A DNA stretch of 64,000 bases from Pantoea sp. Mb-10 (GTDB taxonomy: Bacteria > Pseudomonadota > Gammaproteobacteria > Enterobacterales > Enterobacteriaceae): positions 1 to 64,000 of the forward strand of contig NZ_JAJSDX010000001.1 of NCBI RefSeq assembly GCF_021272205.1, written 5' to 3'. The first letter of the stretch is position 1, and each line of letters starts with the position of its first letter. The translations under genes and the position numbers were made by a program. The notes beneath the pieces were generated by a model. That model had not been told where the DNA came from. It saw nothing but the letters and a program-made list of their open reading frames with translations, and ran no database searches. Shown piece after piece: positions 6,929-18,444 of the stretch.

Positions 6929-8041
6929 ATGTCTGACAACAGCCAGAAAAAAGTGATCGTCGGAATGTCCGGCGGCGTCGATTCCTCCGTATCCGCCTGG
7001 CTTCTGCAACAGCAGGGTTATCAGGTAGAAGGCCTGTTCATGAAGAACTGGGAAGAGGACGACGGTGAGGAGTACTGCACCGCGGCTGACGATCTGGCTG
7101 ACGCGCAAGCCGTGTGTGACAAGCTCGGCATTAAACTGCATAAAATCAACTTCGCGGCGGAGTACTGGGACAATGTGTTTGAGCATTTTCTGGAAGAGTA
7201 CAAAGCCGGACGCACGCCCAATCCCGACATTCTGTGCAACAAAGAGATCAAATTTAAAGCGTTCCTCGAGTTCGCTGCCGATGACTTAGGCGCTGACTTT
7301 ATTGCGACCGGTCACTACGTGCGCCGCGCGGACGTTGCGGGCAAGAGCCAGCTGCTGCGCGGCTTAGACGGCAATAAAGACCAAAGCTATTTTCTCTACA
7401 CGTTGAGCCACCAGCAAATTGCACAGAGCCTGTTCCCGGTAGGCGAACTGGAGAAGCCCGAAGTGCGCCGCATTGCGGAGCAGCTGGACTTGATCACCGC
7501 CAAGAAAAAAGACTCTACCGGCATCTGCTTCATTGGCGAGCGGAAATTCCGCGATTTTCTGGGCCGCTATTTACCCGCACAGCCGGGTGAAATTGAAACG
7601 GTCGAGGGTGAGATCGTGGGCGAACATCAAGGATTGATGTACCACACGCTCGGCCAGCGTAAAGGCCTGGGCATCGGCGGGCGTAAAGAGAGCAATGATG
7701 ACCCGTGGTACGTGGTGGACAAAGACGTGGCGCGTAACCGTCTTATTGTTGCACAAGGCGGCGACCATCCGCGCCTGATGTCAGTGGGGCTGATCGCACA
7801 ACAGCTGCACTGGGTTGACCGTCAGCCTATTACCACGCCGCTGCGCTGCACGGTGAAAACGCGCTATCGCCAGCAGGATATTCCCTGCGAGGTTATCCCA
7901 CACGAGGACGATCGTATCGAAGTCCGCTTTGACGAGCCGGTTGCTGCGGTGACGCCTGGCCAGTCGGCCGTGTTTTATCAGGGTGACGTCTGTTTGGGCG
8001 GCGGCATCATCGAACAGCGCCTGCCGCTGGCAGAAGGCTAA
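6929..8041 (+). CDS. mnmA: tRNA 2-thiouridylase MnmA
   Basis: MnmA puts sulfur on U34 of tRNA-Lys, -Glu and -Gln, using ATP and sulfur relayed from IscS through TusE. Visible are the PP-loop SGGVDSS (residues 14-20), the catalytic Cys103 in [12 protein letters not shown] and the partner Cys200 in [18 protein letters not shown]. Length is 370 (E. coli 368). It precedes hflD by 35 bp, with a small hairpin between. Confidence 0.97.
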   Translation: MSDNSQKKVIVGMSGGVDSSVSAWLLQQQGYQVEGLFMKNWEEDDGEEYCTAADDLADAQAVCDKLGIKLHKINFAAEYWDNVFEHFLEEYKAGRTPNPDILCNKEIKFKAFLEFAADDLGADFIATGHYVRRADVAGKSQLLRGLDGNKDQSYFLYTLSHQQIAQSLFPVGELEKPEVRRIAEQLDLITAKKKDSTGICFIGERKFRDFLGRYLPAQPGEIETVEGEIVGEHQGLMYHTLGQRKGLGIGGRKESNDDPWYVVDKDVARNRLIVAQGGDHPRLMSVGLIAQQLHWVDRQPITTPLRCTVKTRYRQQDIPCEVIPHEDDRIEVRFDEPVAAVTPGQSAVFYQGDVCLGGGIIEQRLPLAEG

Positions 8042-8058
8042 CGTCGGCGCTGCCGACG
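8042..8058. other. Intergenic hairpin between mnmA and hflD
   Basis: CGTCGGC-GCT-GCCGACG is a perfect 7-bp stem with a 3-nt loop starting directly at the mnmA stop codon. There is no T-run, so it is unlikely to terminate; it may protect the upstream mRNA end. Confidence 0.5.
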
Positions 8059-8076
8059 CGGTTACAGGAGGTGAGC

Positions 8077-10133
<2,057 letters not shown>

Positions 10134-10145
10134 GCGCGTTGCGCG

Positions 10146-10194
10146 AACGTCAGGCCACGGACGTGCCGTACTGGCACCCGTTGCCTGGCGTTTT
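10146..10194 (+). terminator. purB terminator
   Basis: The outer stem AACGTCAGGC / GCCTGGCGTT (10 bp with one G-T pair) encloses an inner GTGCC / GGCAC hairpin and is followed by TTTT. It lies 13 bp past purB and ahead of the phoP promoter. Confidence 0.65.
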
Positions 10195-10207
10195 AAGCAC
10201 TCGAGCG

Positions 10208-10242
10208 CGTTGCTCTCCGGTTTAGCTCTTTTCACGTATACT
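10208..10242 (+). promoter_or_regulatory. PhoP box and -10 element of phoPQ
   Basis: CGTTGC-N5-GGTTTA (10208-10224) resembles the direct-repeat PhoP box (T/G)GTTTA-N5-(T/G)GTTTA, with a good downstream half and a weaker upstream half. It is followed after 12 bp by TATACT (10237-10242) as a -10 element. That spacing is typical of PhoP-activated promoters and implies autoregulation. Confidence 0.65.
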
Positions 10243-10281
10243 TTTCGCCATCATCATTGCGTTTGAAGGTAAGGAAATATT

Positions 10282-10950
10282 ATGCGTGTCCTGGTTGTGG
10301 AAGATAATGCGCTACTGCGCCATCACCTCTCCGTTCAGCTGCGCGAGATGGGACATCAAGTGGATGCCGCGGAAGACGCCAAAGAGGCCGACTATTTCCT
10401 TCAGGAACATGCGCCGGATATTGCCCTGGTTGATTTAGGCTTGCCCGACGAAGATGGTATGTCGTTGATTCGTCGCTGGCGCGGTGACGCCGTGCGCCAA
10501 CCCATTCTGGTGCTGACAGCTCGCGAAGGCTGGCAGGCAAAAGTTGAGGCGCTGGAAGCGGGTGCGGATGATTATGTGACCAAGCCTTTCCATATCGAAG
10601 AGGTGGCCGCACGTCTGCAAGCGCTGATGCGCCGCAACAGCGGACACGCGTCACAAATTATCGCTATGGCGCCTTTCCAGGTGGATCTCTCCCGCCGCGA
10701 GCTCACCGTCAACGATGAACCCGTAAAGCTCACCGCGTTTGAGTACACCATTGTTGAAACGCTGATCCGCAACGCAGGCAAAGTGGTCAGCAAAGATTCG
10801 CTGATGCTGCAGCTCTATCCCGATGCTGAACTGCGCGAAAGCCACACCATCGACGTGTTAATGGGACGACTGCGCAAAAAGATCCTCGCGCTGCATCCTG
10901 TGGACGTCATTAACACCGTTCGCGGCCAGGGTTATCGCTTTGATCTGTAA
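10282..10950 (+). CDS. phoP: Response regulator PhoP
   Basis: DNA-binding partner of PhoQ in the Mg2+, acid and antimicrobial-peptide response. The receiver domain has the phosphoacceptor Asp51 in [13 protein letters not shown], acidic Glu7/Asp8 and Lys in DDYVTKPFH. The C-terminal OmpR-type winged helix includes [12 protein letters not shown] and [14 protein letters not shown]. Length is 222 residues. phoQ starts 3 bp after its stop, so the two are one operon. Confidence 0.98.
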   Translation: MRVLVVEDNALLRHHLSVQLREMGHQVDAAEDAKEADYFLQEHAPDIALVDLGLPDEDGMSLIRRWRGDAVRQPILVLTAREGWQAKVEALEAGADDYVTKPFHIEEVAARLQALMRRNSGHASQIIAMAPFQVDLSRRELTVNDEPVKLTAFEYTIVETLIRNAGKVVSKDSLMLQLYPDAELRESHTIDVLMGRLRKKILALHPVDVINTVRGQGYRFDL

Positions 10951-10953
10951 TGT

Positions 10954-12414
10954 ATGCGCGGGTTAGGCCGCCTGCGTCCGTTCTCACTACGCGCGCGCTT
11001 TCTGCTGGCTACAGCGGCGATTGTGCTGTTTTTATCGCTCTCCTACGGCATGGTAGCGGTGATTGGCTACGTGGTGAGCTTTGATAAGAACACCTATCGC
11101 GTTATGCGCGGTGAGAGCAATCTGTTCTTCACGCTCGCCCAATGGCAGGACAATAAGCTGACCATTGCGCAGCCCGAACGCATGACGCTGAACTTCCCTA
11201 CGCTGGTGTTTATCTACGACGAAAGCGGCAAATTGTTGTGGCAGCAGCGCGACGTGCCCGCCATTCGCAAGCACATCCGCCGCGAGTGGCTACTGAAACC
11301 CGATTTCTATGAAATCGACACCAGCAATCGCACCAGCCTGGCCGCCATTGGCAACAATTCCGAAGTCAAAGAGCGTCTGCACAAGCTGGACAGCAACGAC
11401 AACGACACCTTTACGCACTCGGTGGCGGTGAATCGCTATGACGCCACCGTAAATCTGCCGGCACTCACTATCGTGGTGGTGGACTCCATCCCTCAGGAGC
11501 TCCAGCACTCTGACGTCGTTTGGTCGTGGTTTAGCTATGTATTGGCTGCCAATTTATTGCTGATCATCCCGCTTTTGTGGCTAGCGGCGCACTGGAGCCT
11601 GCGTCCTATTGGCGATCTCACCGCGCAAGTGCGCGAACTGGAGACCGGGCACCGCGAAAATCTCGATGATAATCCGCCGCAGGAACTGCGCAGCCTGGTG
11701 CGCAATCTCAATTTGCTGCTGACCAACGAACGGCAGCGCTACACGCGCTACCGCACCACCCTTTCCGACCTCACCCACAGCCTGAAAACGCCGCTTGCGG
11801 TGCTGCAAAGCACCCTGCGCTCGCTGCGCAACGGCAAGGCGCTCACGATTGAAGAGGCGGAGCCGGTGATGCTGGAGCAAATCAGCCGCATTTCCCAGCA
11901 GATTGGCTATTACCTGCACCGCGCCAGTATGCAGGCGGATCACAATCCGCTGCAGCGCGATCTCCATTCGGTGTCGGCGCTGCTCGATAGCCTCTGCTCG
12001 GCGCTGAACAAGGTGTATCAACGCAAAGGCGTGGCGATTAATTTGGATATTTCGCCGGAGCTGACGTTTATCGGCGATCAAAACGATTTTATGGAAGTGC
12101 TGGGCAACGTGCTGGATAACGCCTGTAAGTACTGCCTTGAGTTTATCGAAGTGACGGCGCGCCAAACCGATAAAGCACTGCATTTGTATATTGATGATGA
12201 CGGGCCAGGCATTCCCGAAAGCAAACGCGACCTGATTTTCGTCCGCGGTCAGCGCGCCGATACGCTGCGCCCTGGTCAAGGGCTGGGGCTGGCGGTGGCA
12301 CGCGATATCCTGGAACAGTACGCAGGTAACATTGTTGCCACCACCAGTCCGCTGGGCGGCGCACGCATGGAAGTGGTTTTTCAGCGCCAGGAAGTTGAGC
12401 ATCATCGCGAGTAG
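10954..12414 (+). CDS. phoQ: Sensor histidine kinase PhoQ
   Basis: Inner-membrane sensor that phosphorylates PhoP when Mg2+ is low. Layout: TM1 about residues 16-40, periplasmic PDC sensor about 44-190, TM2 about 194-214, HAMP, then the phospho-acceptor His275 in [10 protein letters not shown] and an ATPase domain with [10 protein letters not shown] and [12 protein letters not shown]. Length 486 equals E. coli. The acidic patch that binds Mg2+ in E. coli PhoQ (EDDDDAE) is much weaker here: the aligned stretch reads [11 protein letters not shown] 10954 follows phoP directly. Confidence 0.96.
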   Translation: MRGLGRLRPFSLRARFLLATAAIVLFLSLSYGMVAVIGYVVSFDKNTYRVMRGESNLFFTLAQWQDNKLTIAQPERMTLNFPTLVFIYDESGKLLWQQRDVPAIRKHIRREWLLKPDFYEIDTSNRTSLAAIGNNSEVKERLHKLDSNDNDTFTHSVAVNRYDATVNLPALTIVVVDSIPQELQHSDVVWSWFSYVLAANLLLIIPLLWLAAHWSLRPIGDLTAQVRELETGHRENLDDNPPQELRSLVRNLNLLLTNERQRYTRYRTTLSDLTHSLKTPLAVLQSTLRSLRNGKALTIEEAEPVMLEQISRISQQIGYYLHRASMQADHNPLQRDLHSVSALLDSLCSALNKVYQRKGVAINLDISPELTFIGDQNDFMEVLGNVLDNACKYCLEFIEVTARQTDKALHLYIDDDGPGIPESKRDLIFVRGQRADTLRPGQGLGLAVARDILEQYAGNIVATTSPLGGARMEVVFQRQEVEHHRE

Positions 12415-12471
12415 AACGGGCCGCAGGCTGTTATACTTGGCACCATTCATGCCCCTTACCGGAACCTCCGT

Positions 12472-13593
12472 ATGGACTATCAGCTCGATATTAATTGGCC
12501 CGACTTTCTTCAGCGCTACTGGCAAAAACGGCCGGTGGTGCTCAAGCGTGGCTTTAAAAACTTCATTGATCCTATTTCTCCCGATGAGCTGGCTGGACTG
12601 GCAATGGAAAACGAGGTCGACAGCCGCCTCGTGAGCCATAACAATGGTAAATGGCAGGTAGCTCACGGCCCGTTTGAAAGTTACGACCACCTTGGCGAAA
12701 ACAACTGGTCGCTGCTGGTACAGGCAGTTAACCACTGGCACGAACCTTCCGCAGCCCTGATGCGGCCGTTCCGCTTCTTGCCTGACTGGCGCATTGACGA
12801 TCTGATGATCTCCTTCGCCGTGCCGGGCGGCGGCGTCGGACCCCATTTCGATCAATACGACGTGTTTATTATTCAGGGAACCGGCCGTCGCCGCTGGCGC
12901 GTGGGTGAAAAAGTGGCGATGAAACAGCACTGCCCGCACCCCGATCTGCTGCAGGTTGAGCCGTTTGACGCCATTATCGATGAAGAGATGGAGCCGGGTG
13001 ACATTCTCTACATTCCACCGGGCTTCCCGCACGAAGGGTATTCGCTGGAAAACGCCCTCAACTACTCCGTGGGCTTCCGCGCGCCCAATGGCCGTGAGCT
13101 GATCAGCGGTTTCGCTGATTATATGCTGGCGCACGAACTGGGCAGCCGCCGCTATAGCGATCCTGAGGTGCCAACGCGCGACTGCCCTTCGCAGATCCTG
13201 CCGTCAGAGATTGAAGGTATTCGTCAGGTGATGCTGGATGTCATTAACCAGCCTGAGCAGTTTTCGCAGTGGTTTGGCGAATTTATCTCCCAATCGCGCC
13301 ATGAACTCGACATTGCGCCGCCAGAACCGCCTTATCAGCCGGACGAAATCTACGATGCACTGCAGCAAGGCGATGCGTTAACCCGCCTTGGCGGCCTGCG
13401 CGTGCTGACGCTGGGCGATGCGGTGTATGTCAACGGTGAACACGTTACCTGCAATCATCCGCAGGTACTGGCCGCGCTGGCCCGCAATCACGTGCTAACG
13501 CTGGACGATTTCGGTGATGCGCTGGATGACCCTTCGCTACTGGCGCAGCTCGCCGCGCTGGTCAACAGCGGCTACTGGTTCTTCGCTGAATAA
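12472..13593 (+). CDS. roxA: Ribosomal protein uL16 arginine hydroxylase (RoxA/YcfD)
   Basis: A JmjC-type Fe(II)/2-oxoglutarate oxygenase that hydroxylates Arg81 of ribosomal protein L16. The iron-binding HxD is in GPHFDQYDVFIIQ; the distal His is in GFPHEGYSLENALNYSVGFR. Length is 373 (E. coli 373). It lies 57 bp after phoQ and may be part of the same transcript. It converges on pepT across a shared terminator. Confidence 0.95.
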   Translation: MDYQLDINWPDFLQRYWQKRPVVLKRGFKNFIDPISPDELAGLAMENEVDSRLVSHNNGKWQVAHGPFESYDHLGENNWSLLVQAVNHWHEPSAALMRPFRFLPDWRIDDLMISFAVPGGGVGPHFDQYDVFIIQGTGRRRWRVGEKVAMKQHCPHPDLLQVEPFDAIIDEEMEPGDILYIPPGFPHEGYSLENALNYSVGFRAPNGRELISGFADYMLAHELGSRRYSDPEVPTRDCPSQILPSEIEGIRQVMLDVINQPEQFSQWFGEFISQSRHELDIAPPEPPYQPDEIYDALQQGDALTRLGGLRVLTLGDAVYVNGEHVTCNHPQVLAALARNHVLTLDDFGDALDDPSLLAQLAALVNSGYWFFAE

Positions 13594-13610
13594 CCGGCGT
13601 CATCGCAGTC

Positions 13611-13641
13611 AAAAAGGTGCACCCTGGTGCACCTTTTTTTT
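13611..13641. terminator. Bidirectional terminator between roxA and pepT
   Basis: AAGGTGCACC / GGTGCACCTT perfect stem with five A before and eight T after. It serves both converging genes. Confidence 0.92.
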
Positions 13642-13663
13642 CATCTGCCGTCCGCCAAACGCG

Positions 13664-14890
13664 TTACTTTTTCTCTGCGGCCAGTGCGGCGAGTCGCACG
13701 ATCACCTCTACCGCCTGCGACATGATATTCAGCGAGGCAAACTCATGCTTGCCGTGATAGTTGTAGCCGCCGGTGAACAGATTCGGACACGGCAAGCCTT
13801 TCCAGGAAAGCGCTGAACCGTCAGTGCCGCCGCGAATCGGCTTCACATTCGGCTCAATGCCGCACTCGCGAATCGCCTGCAGCGCCAGCTCGATAATTTG
13901 TGGATGGGGTTCCACTTTTTCGCGCATGTTGCGGTAGCTGTCGCTGATCTCAACGACCACGGCGCACTCTTGCTGTAGTCCTTTACCCACGCGCTGTGCG
14001 ATATCCTGCAGCTGCTGTTTGCGTTGCGCATAGCTGTCGGCGTCAAAATCACGAATCAGATACATCAGTTCCGCATGCTCTACCGTGCCTTTGATGCTGT
14101 GCAGATGAAAGAAACCCTCATAGCCATCGGTGAACTGCGGCTTCTCTTTCGCAGGCAGCTCGGCATGAAAGCGCATCGCAAGATCCAGCGCGTTAACCAT
14201 CACATTTTTGGCGCTGCCTGGATGCACATTGTTGCCGGTGATCTTCACGATCGCCGTGGCGGCGTTGAAATTTTCAAACTCAAATTCGCCCAAATCGCTG
14301 CCGTCTATCGTATAAGCCCAGTCCGCCGCAAAACCTTCCACGTCAAAATGCGAGGTGCCGCGCCCAATTTCCTCGTCAGGCGTGAACGCCACGCGGATCG
14401 CACCGTGCGGAATATCGCCCTGCGCCAGCCGCGCCAAAGCCGTCATGATTTCCGCAATGCCCGCTTTGTCGTCGGCGCCGAGCAGCGTTTTACCGTCGGT
14501 GGTGATCAGCGTATGGCCGATGAGTTTGTGCAATACCGGGAACATCACCGGCGAGAGGACTTCCTCACCCGTGCCCAGTGCAATGTCCCCTCCGCGATAG
14601 TTTTCAATAATTTGCGGTTGCACGTTTTTTGCCGTGTAGTCTGGCGAGGTGTCCATGTGTGAAATAAAGCCGATCACCGGCGTTGGCCAATCGACGTTCG
14701 CAGGCAGGGTGCCCATGACGCAGCAGTGATCGCTTAACGACACATCCACACAGCCCAGCGCAATGAGTTCTTCCTGTAGCTGACGCGCCAGCGTCCACTG
14801 CCCTTCACTGCTCGGCACCTGCCGCGCCTGAGGTTTTGCCGTTGTCTCCACGGCGACGTAACTGAGAAAACGCTCAAGTAACTGTTCCAT
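13664..14890 (-). CDS. pepT: Peptidase T (tripeptidase)
   Basis: Cytoplasmic zinc aminotripeptidase of the M20 family. Metal and catalytic residues are visible: His78/Asp80 in [20 protein letters not shown], the Glu pair in TPDEEIGRG and a C-terminal His in [11 protein letters not shown]. Length 408 matches E. coli PepT. In E. coli it is FNR-activated; I did not find a clear FNR box here. Upstream lies the 1.3-kb repeat region rather than potABCD. Confidence 0.97.
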   Translation of the reverse strand: MEQLLERFLSYVAVETTAKPQARQVPSSEGQWTLARQLQEELIALGCVDVSLSDHCCVMGTLPANVDWPTPVIGFISHMDTSPDYTAKNVQPQIIENYRGGDIALGTGEEVLSPVMFPVLHKLIGHTLITTDGKTLLGADDKAGIAEIMTALARLAQGDIPHGAIRVAFTPDEEIGRGTSHFDVEGFAADWAYTIDGSDLGEFEFENFNAATAIVKITGNNVHPGSAKNVMVNALDLAMRFHAELPAKEKPQFTDGYEGFFHLHSIKGTVEHAELMYLIRDFDADSYAQRKQQLQDIAQRVGKGLQQECAVVVEISDSYRNMREKVEPHPQIIELALQAIRECGIEPNVKPIRGGTDGSALSWKGLPCPNLFTGGYNYHGKHEFASLNIMSQAVEVIVRLAALAAEKK

Positions 14891-15009
14891 CTGCCAACCC
14901 TCTTAAAAACCTGCATTATTATTGCGGCGCCATGCGGACGCCGCGTTGCGTGAAATCATTATCCCTTAGGTTAGCGTGTTACGCGTTAATTTCTGAAGAT
15001 ATTGTCCTG

Positions 15010-15236
15010 AGCGGGGTCCGGCCGCTCATCCGGTATTATTCCGCGCGGGTGCCGGCCCGCTATGCCGGTTTTTAGTTGCGCGGACTGGCGCGTTGACCGC
15101 TGAGCTGGCCTGACTCTGCGCAGGTTCCGGCCGCTCAGTCGGCATTGCTCTGAGCGGGTTCCGGCCCGCTATGCCGATTTTTAGTTGCGCGGGCTCGCGC
15201 ATTGGCCGCTGTGCTGGTCTGACCCTGAGCGGGTTC
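15010..15236. repeat. Direct repeat, 109-bp period, about two copies
   Basis: GGCCCGCTATGCCG followed by a (G/A)TTTTTAGTTGCGCGG block occurs at 15054 and again at 15163, a period of 109 bp. Each unit also contains GGTTCCGGCC(C)GCT blocks and a CTGAGC core. A third partial unit starts near 15228. The units are about 80 percent alike by eye. Confidence 0.8.
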
Positions 15237-15284
15237 CGCCCGCTAACCGCACGGCAGTTTCATCCGCCCCGCTGCGGCGTACGG

Positions 15285-15313
15285 GCAAAGGGCCGATGGG
15301 CGCGGCCCTTTGC
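15285..15313. repeat. Perfect 10-bp hairpin
   Basis: GCAAAGGGCC and GGCCCTTTGC are perfectly complementary across a 9-nt loop. There is no T-run. It lies at the edge of the left inverted-repeat arm. Confidence 0.7.
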
Positions 15314-15440
15314 AATCCGCGCCCTGCGCCAGCCTGCGCTGTTCCCTCACTCCGCCGCAACGGCCTCACGGACCGCGCGGATTCGCCATCCCTGGCTCAT
15401 TCCGCCCTCTCAGCGGCATCCATGCCGCTTCGTCCTGGCC
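15300..15440 (+). repeat. Left arm of a large imperfect inverted repeat
   Basis: Contains CCCTGCGCCAGCC at 15322 and GCGGCATCCATGCCGC at 15413. Both recur inverted, in the same order and spacing (79 versus 85 bp), at 15800-15950. Confidence 0.75.
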
Positions 15441-15580
15441 GTCACGCTCCGTTCGGCGCTCCGGATAGCGCTCAACACCGCCGCCTTTAAGAGCCTTTTT
15501 CTTTTTTCTGTCTGGGGTTGTCTGGGTGGCCGTAAACGCGTCTGCGAAGACAATGGCTGGCTGAAAAAAACAGAAGACAG

Positions 15581-15740
15581 AAGGTTTCTGATGAACACCG
15601 CGCGGGCGGGATGGTACTTAAAAGTCTTTTCAGCCACGCGCTGGCGTCTACGGGCAAAAAACGCGAAAGAAAGGTTTTTGCTTAACACAGCGCAGTCTTA
15701 ACGCATATTAAAATCTTCCCGCCACGCGGCGGCTGCGAAA
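15581..15740. repeat. Diverged direct repeat, 90-bp period
   Basis: AAGGTTTCTG-ATGAACACCG at 15581 and AAGGTTTTTG-CTTAACACAG at 15671 begin two related stretches. Both continue through a TTAAAA-TCTT block and CCACGCG. It lies between the two inverted-repeat arms. Confidence 0.55.
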
Positions 15741-15799
15741 AAAATCATGGCTTACAGCAGGAGTTGTGAAGCGCCATCCCCACTCGCTGAACGAATGAA

Positions 15800-15950
15800 G
15801 GCTTCCAGGACGAGCGGCATGGATGCCGCGAGAGGCGGCGTTGAGCAGGAGCGAATCGACGCCGGTCCGTCAGGAAGGCTGAGGGAGTGAAGGCACCGCG
15901 CAGCGGCGAGCGGGGCTGGCGCAGGGCCGGGGAGTGCAGAGGGCGCGGCC
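15800..15950 (-). repeat. Right arm of the large imperfect inverted repeat
   Basis: Carries GCGGCATGGATGCCGC at 15814 and GGCTGGCGCAGGG at 15914, the complement of the left-arm blocks. The arms are separated by about 360 bp and could form a cruciform. Confidence 0.75.
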
Positions 15951-15979
15951 TGGCGCCCTCTGCTCGGTCGCCGCACCGC

Positions 15980-16200
15980 GGCAAAGGCACCTGCCATTGC
16001 TATGGCGAACGAAAGATGCACCGCGCCAGCGAGAAAGCACCCTGCCGCTGCCTGCGGCAAAAGCCTCGCCACGGCAAGTGGCAAAGGCACCTGCCAGTGC
16101 CAAGGCGAACGAAAGCCGCTCCGCCCCAGCGAGAAAGCACCCTGCCGCTGCCTGCGGCATAAGTCCCGCCACTGCAAATGGCTAAAGCCCCCCTGCCACT
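15980..16200. repeat. Tandem repeat, 100-bp period, about 2.2 copies
   Basis: GCAAAGGCACCTGCCA occurs at 15981 and 16081, and GAGAAAGCACCCTGCCGCTG at 16031 and 16131, an exact 100-bp period. A third partial copy starts at 16181. The second copy ends close to the cobB stop codon (16220). Confidence 0.88.
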
Positions 16201-16219
16201 GCCCGTGGCAAACAAACCG

Positions 16220-17056
16220 TTACGGCTTATGAAGACTGTCGATGAAATCATGCACGAATTCCGGCACCACCTCGCTGGCAAGACCATATTCGCTCTCGGC
16301 GAACGCACTCCCTACCTGACTGGGCTCAAGATTCAACTCCAGCGTATGCGCGCCGTGCAGCTTGGCTTCGTGCACAAAACCGGCGGCGGGATAGACGTGA
16401 CCGGAGGTGCCAATTGCCACAAACAGATCGGCCTGTTCGAGGGCGTGATAAATCTCCTCCATGCCGAGCGGCATTTCGCCGAACCACACAACGTGGGGGC
16501 GCAACCTTGCGGGGAATTGACAGCAGGTGCAGCGATCTTCCGGGGTAACATCGTCGGTCCAGCTCACCACCTGGCCGCTGTGTTCGCAGCGAACTTTAAG
16601 CAGCTCACCGTGCATATGCAGCACGCGCTGGCTTCCGGCGCGCTCGTGCAAATTGTCGATGTTTTGCGTCACCAGCAGGAAATTATCCCCCAGCACCTGC
16701 TCCAGTTCTGCCAGCGCGCGATGCGCCGCGTTGGGCTGAATGTCCGGCTGCTGTAGCTGACGCCGACGCGCGTTGTAAAACGCCTGTACGCGCGCCGGAT
16801 CGCGCTGGAAACCTTCGGGCGTCGCCACATCTTCAACGCGGTGCTCTTCCCACAAACCGTCTTCGGCGCGGAAGGTGCGAATACCGGACTCGGCTGAAAT
16901 ACCCGCCCCGGTCAGGATCACCACACGCGGCAGCGGGTGCGCAGCCAGTTCAGCTTTGCGATCGCGCTCAAAGATTCGCTGACGAAAGCGCTGATGCACT
17001 TTACGGCGGTTCTTTTTATAACGGGCGAGTCGTAGGCGGCGGCGCGGTTGGCGCAT
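16220..17056 (-). CDS. cobB: NAD-dependent protein deacylase (sirtuin) CobB
   Basis: Removes acetyl and succinyl groups from lysines, using NAD+. Family motifs: [37 protein letters not shown] with the zinc Cys set ending CTCC, and [21 protein letters not shown] holds the Tyr and Arg that give class III sirtuins desuccinylase activity. Length 278 with an Arg-rich N-terminal extension, as in the long E. coli form. nagK, which lies between cobB and lolE in E. coli, is absent (143-bp gap). Confidence 0.97.
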   Translation of the reverse strand: MRQPRRRLRLARYKKNRRKVHQRFRQRIFERDRKAELAAHPLPRVVILTGAGISAESGIRTFRAEDGLWEEHRVEDVATPEGFQRDPARVQAFYNARRRQLQQPDIQPNAAHRALAELEQVLGDNFLLVTQNIDNLHERAGSQRVLHMHGELLKVRCEHSGQVVSWTDDVTPEDRCTCCQFPARLRPHVVWFGEMPLGMEEIYHALEQADLFVAIGTSGHVYPAAGFVHEAKLHGAHTLELNLEPSQVGSAFAESEYGLASEVVPEFVHDFIDSLHKP

Positions 17057-17199
17057 AAAAGCTCCTTTATCTTCGGCGGTGATCGCCGTGCGTCGGTGTA
17101 TCGTCGGTTGAGATTGCGATCATAACGATTACGGCTGCGCTCTGCATGCTCTTGGCGCTGAAAATATGCGCAGTCGCGATCGCGACTGCGCGTTTCGCT

Positions 17200-18444
17200 T
17201 TACTGACCGCTGAGCACGCGCGCCGGATCGATACGGCTGGCGCGGCGTGCCGGGTACCAGCTGGCGATCAGACTCAGTACGATGGCGGTGGCCAGCACGG
17301 AGAACACATCCAGCCAGTGCAGCTCGGAGGGCAGAAAATCAATAAAATAGATGTCGCCCGCCAGCAGCTGATGGCCGGTCAAATGCTCAAATCCGCGCAT
17401 CAGCGGCGTCAAGTTGAGCGCCACCAGCACGCCAATCACCACGCCGCTAACGCTACCCAGCAAGCCGGCCAGCAAGCCGTACCAGATAAAAATGGCGCGA
17501 ATCAAACCGTCTTTTGCCCCCAGCGTACGCAGCACGGCAATATCACTGCTCTTGTCTTTCACCGCCATCACCAGCGTAGAAACGATATTGAAGCAGGCGA
17601 CACCGATCACCAGCACCATGGCTAAGTACATAATGGCGCGGATCATCTGGATGTCACGGTACATATAACCGAAGGTGCCGATCCAACTTTTGATGTAGAC
17701 ATAGGCATGCGTGACTTCTCCAGCATCGCGTACAAGCTGCTGCGCCTTGAAGGGATCGGCCATTTTCAGGGCAATACCGCTCACGCTGTCCCCCAAATCC
17801 AGATAGCGCTGCGCATCCGCCAGCGGCACCAGCGCCAGACTGTGGTCAAGCATACCGCTGAGCTGCAAAATCCCACTCACCTGCAGGCGGATGCGTTTGG
17901 GCTGCAGCAGTTTATTGTCACCGTCATTATTAGGGATCATGATGGTGATCCAGTCGCCCTGCTTCACGTTCAGTGACTGAGCGATGCCACCGCCCAAAAT
18001 GATTTGCTGCTTGCCCGCGGCAAACTGCGACCACGCGTTATTGGCCACGAAGTGCGGTAAGGCACTGAGGCGCGGCTCCTGCTGCGGATCGACGCCTTTA
18101 ACCTGCAGCGCCTGCAGCTTGGCTCCGCTCTCAATCAGGCCCGTGAAGTTAACGTAAGGCGCAGCGGCGGCAATACCCGGCACCTGCTCAATCGGCGCAA
18201 TCAGCGGCTGCCAATTGCGGAACGGCTGATTGACCGGCTCGATTTCACCGTGAGGCACCACCGCCAGAATGCGGTTGTTGAGTTCACGTTCGAAGCCGTT
18301 CATGGCGCTCAGCCCGATAATCAGCACCGCAACCCCCAGCGCAATCCCGAGCGTTGAAATGATGGAGATCAGCGAGACCATGCCACCGCGCCGCCGACCG
18401 CGGCTAAAGCGCAGCCCGAGCAGCAGAGACAATGATGAATGCAT
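17200..18444 (-). CDS. lolE: Lipoprotein-releasing ABC transporter permease LolE
   Basis: One of two membrane subunits of LolCDE, which extracts outer-membrane lipoproteins from the inner membrane and hands them to LolA. 414 residues: N-terminal TM about 24-48, a large periplasmic domain, and three C-terminal TM segments in the FtsX/MacB fold (from about residue 268). Its start codon touches the lolD stop (18444), so lolCDE is one operon. Confidence 0.97.
   Translation of the reverse strand: MHSSLSLLLGLRFSRGRRRGGMVSLISIISTLGIALGVAVLIIGLSAMNGFERELNNRILAVVPHGEIEPVNQPFRNWQPLIAPIEQVPGIAAAAPYVNFTGLIESGAKLQALQVKGVDPQQEPRLSALPHFVANNAWSQFAAGKQQIILGGGIAQSLNVKQGDWITIMIPNNDGDNKLLQPKRIRLQVSGILQLSGMLDHSLALVPLADAQRYLDLGDSVSGIALKMADPFKAQQLVRDAGEVTHAYVYIKSWIGTFGYMYRDIQMIRAIMYLAMVLVIGVACFNIVSTLVMAVKDKSSDIAVLRTLGAKDGLIRAIFIWYGLLAGLLGSVSGVVIGVLVALNLTPLMRGFEHLTGHQLLAGDIYFIDFLPSELHWLDVFSVLATAIVLSLIASWYPARRASRIDPARVLSGQ

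Larger units (their letters stand above)
14891..16219. other. 1.3-kb non-coding, repeat-rich gap between pepT and cobB
   Basis: No gene is supported. Open frames exist on both strands but only because the sequence is GC-rich and repetitive; they resemble no family. The region holds a 109-bp direct repeat, a perfect 10-bp hairpin, a pair of about 150-bp inverted repeats, a diverged 90-bp-period repeat and a 100-bp tandem repeat, listed separately. E. coli has potABCD here. Confidence 0.8.

Noticed and set aside
11581-13134. 517-codon open frame on the minus strand
   Set aside because: It is antisense to phoQ and roxA, both certain genes; its His/Arg/Val-rich translation matches no family and comes from GC-rich codon bias.
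15171-16185. Several 80-176-codon frames on both strands
   Set aside because: They lie in repeats, are low-complexity Arg/Ala/Pro-rich, overlap each other on both strands and lack ribosome sites.
15980-16200. Possible CRISPR array
   Set aside because: The units are 100 bp head-to-tail with no unique spacers and no cas genes nearby.
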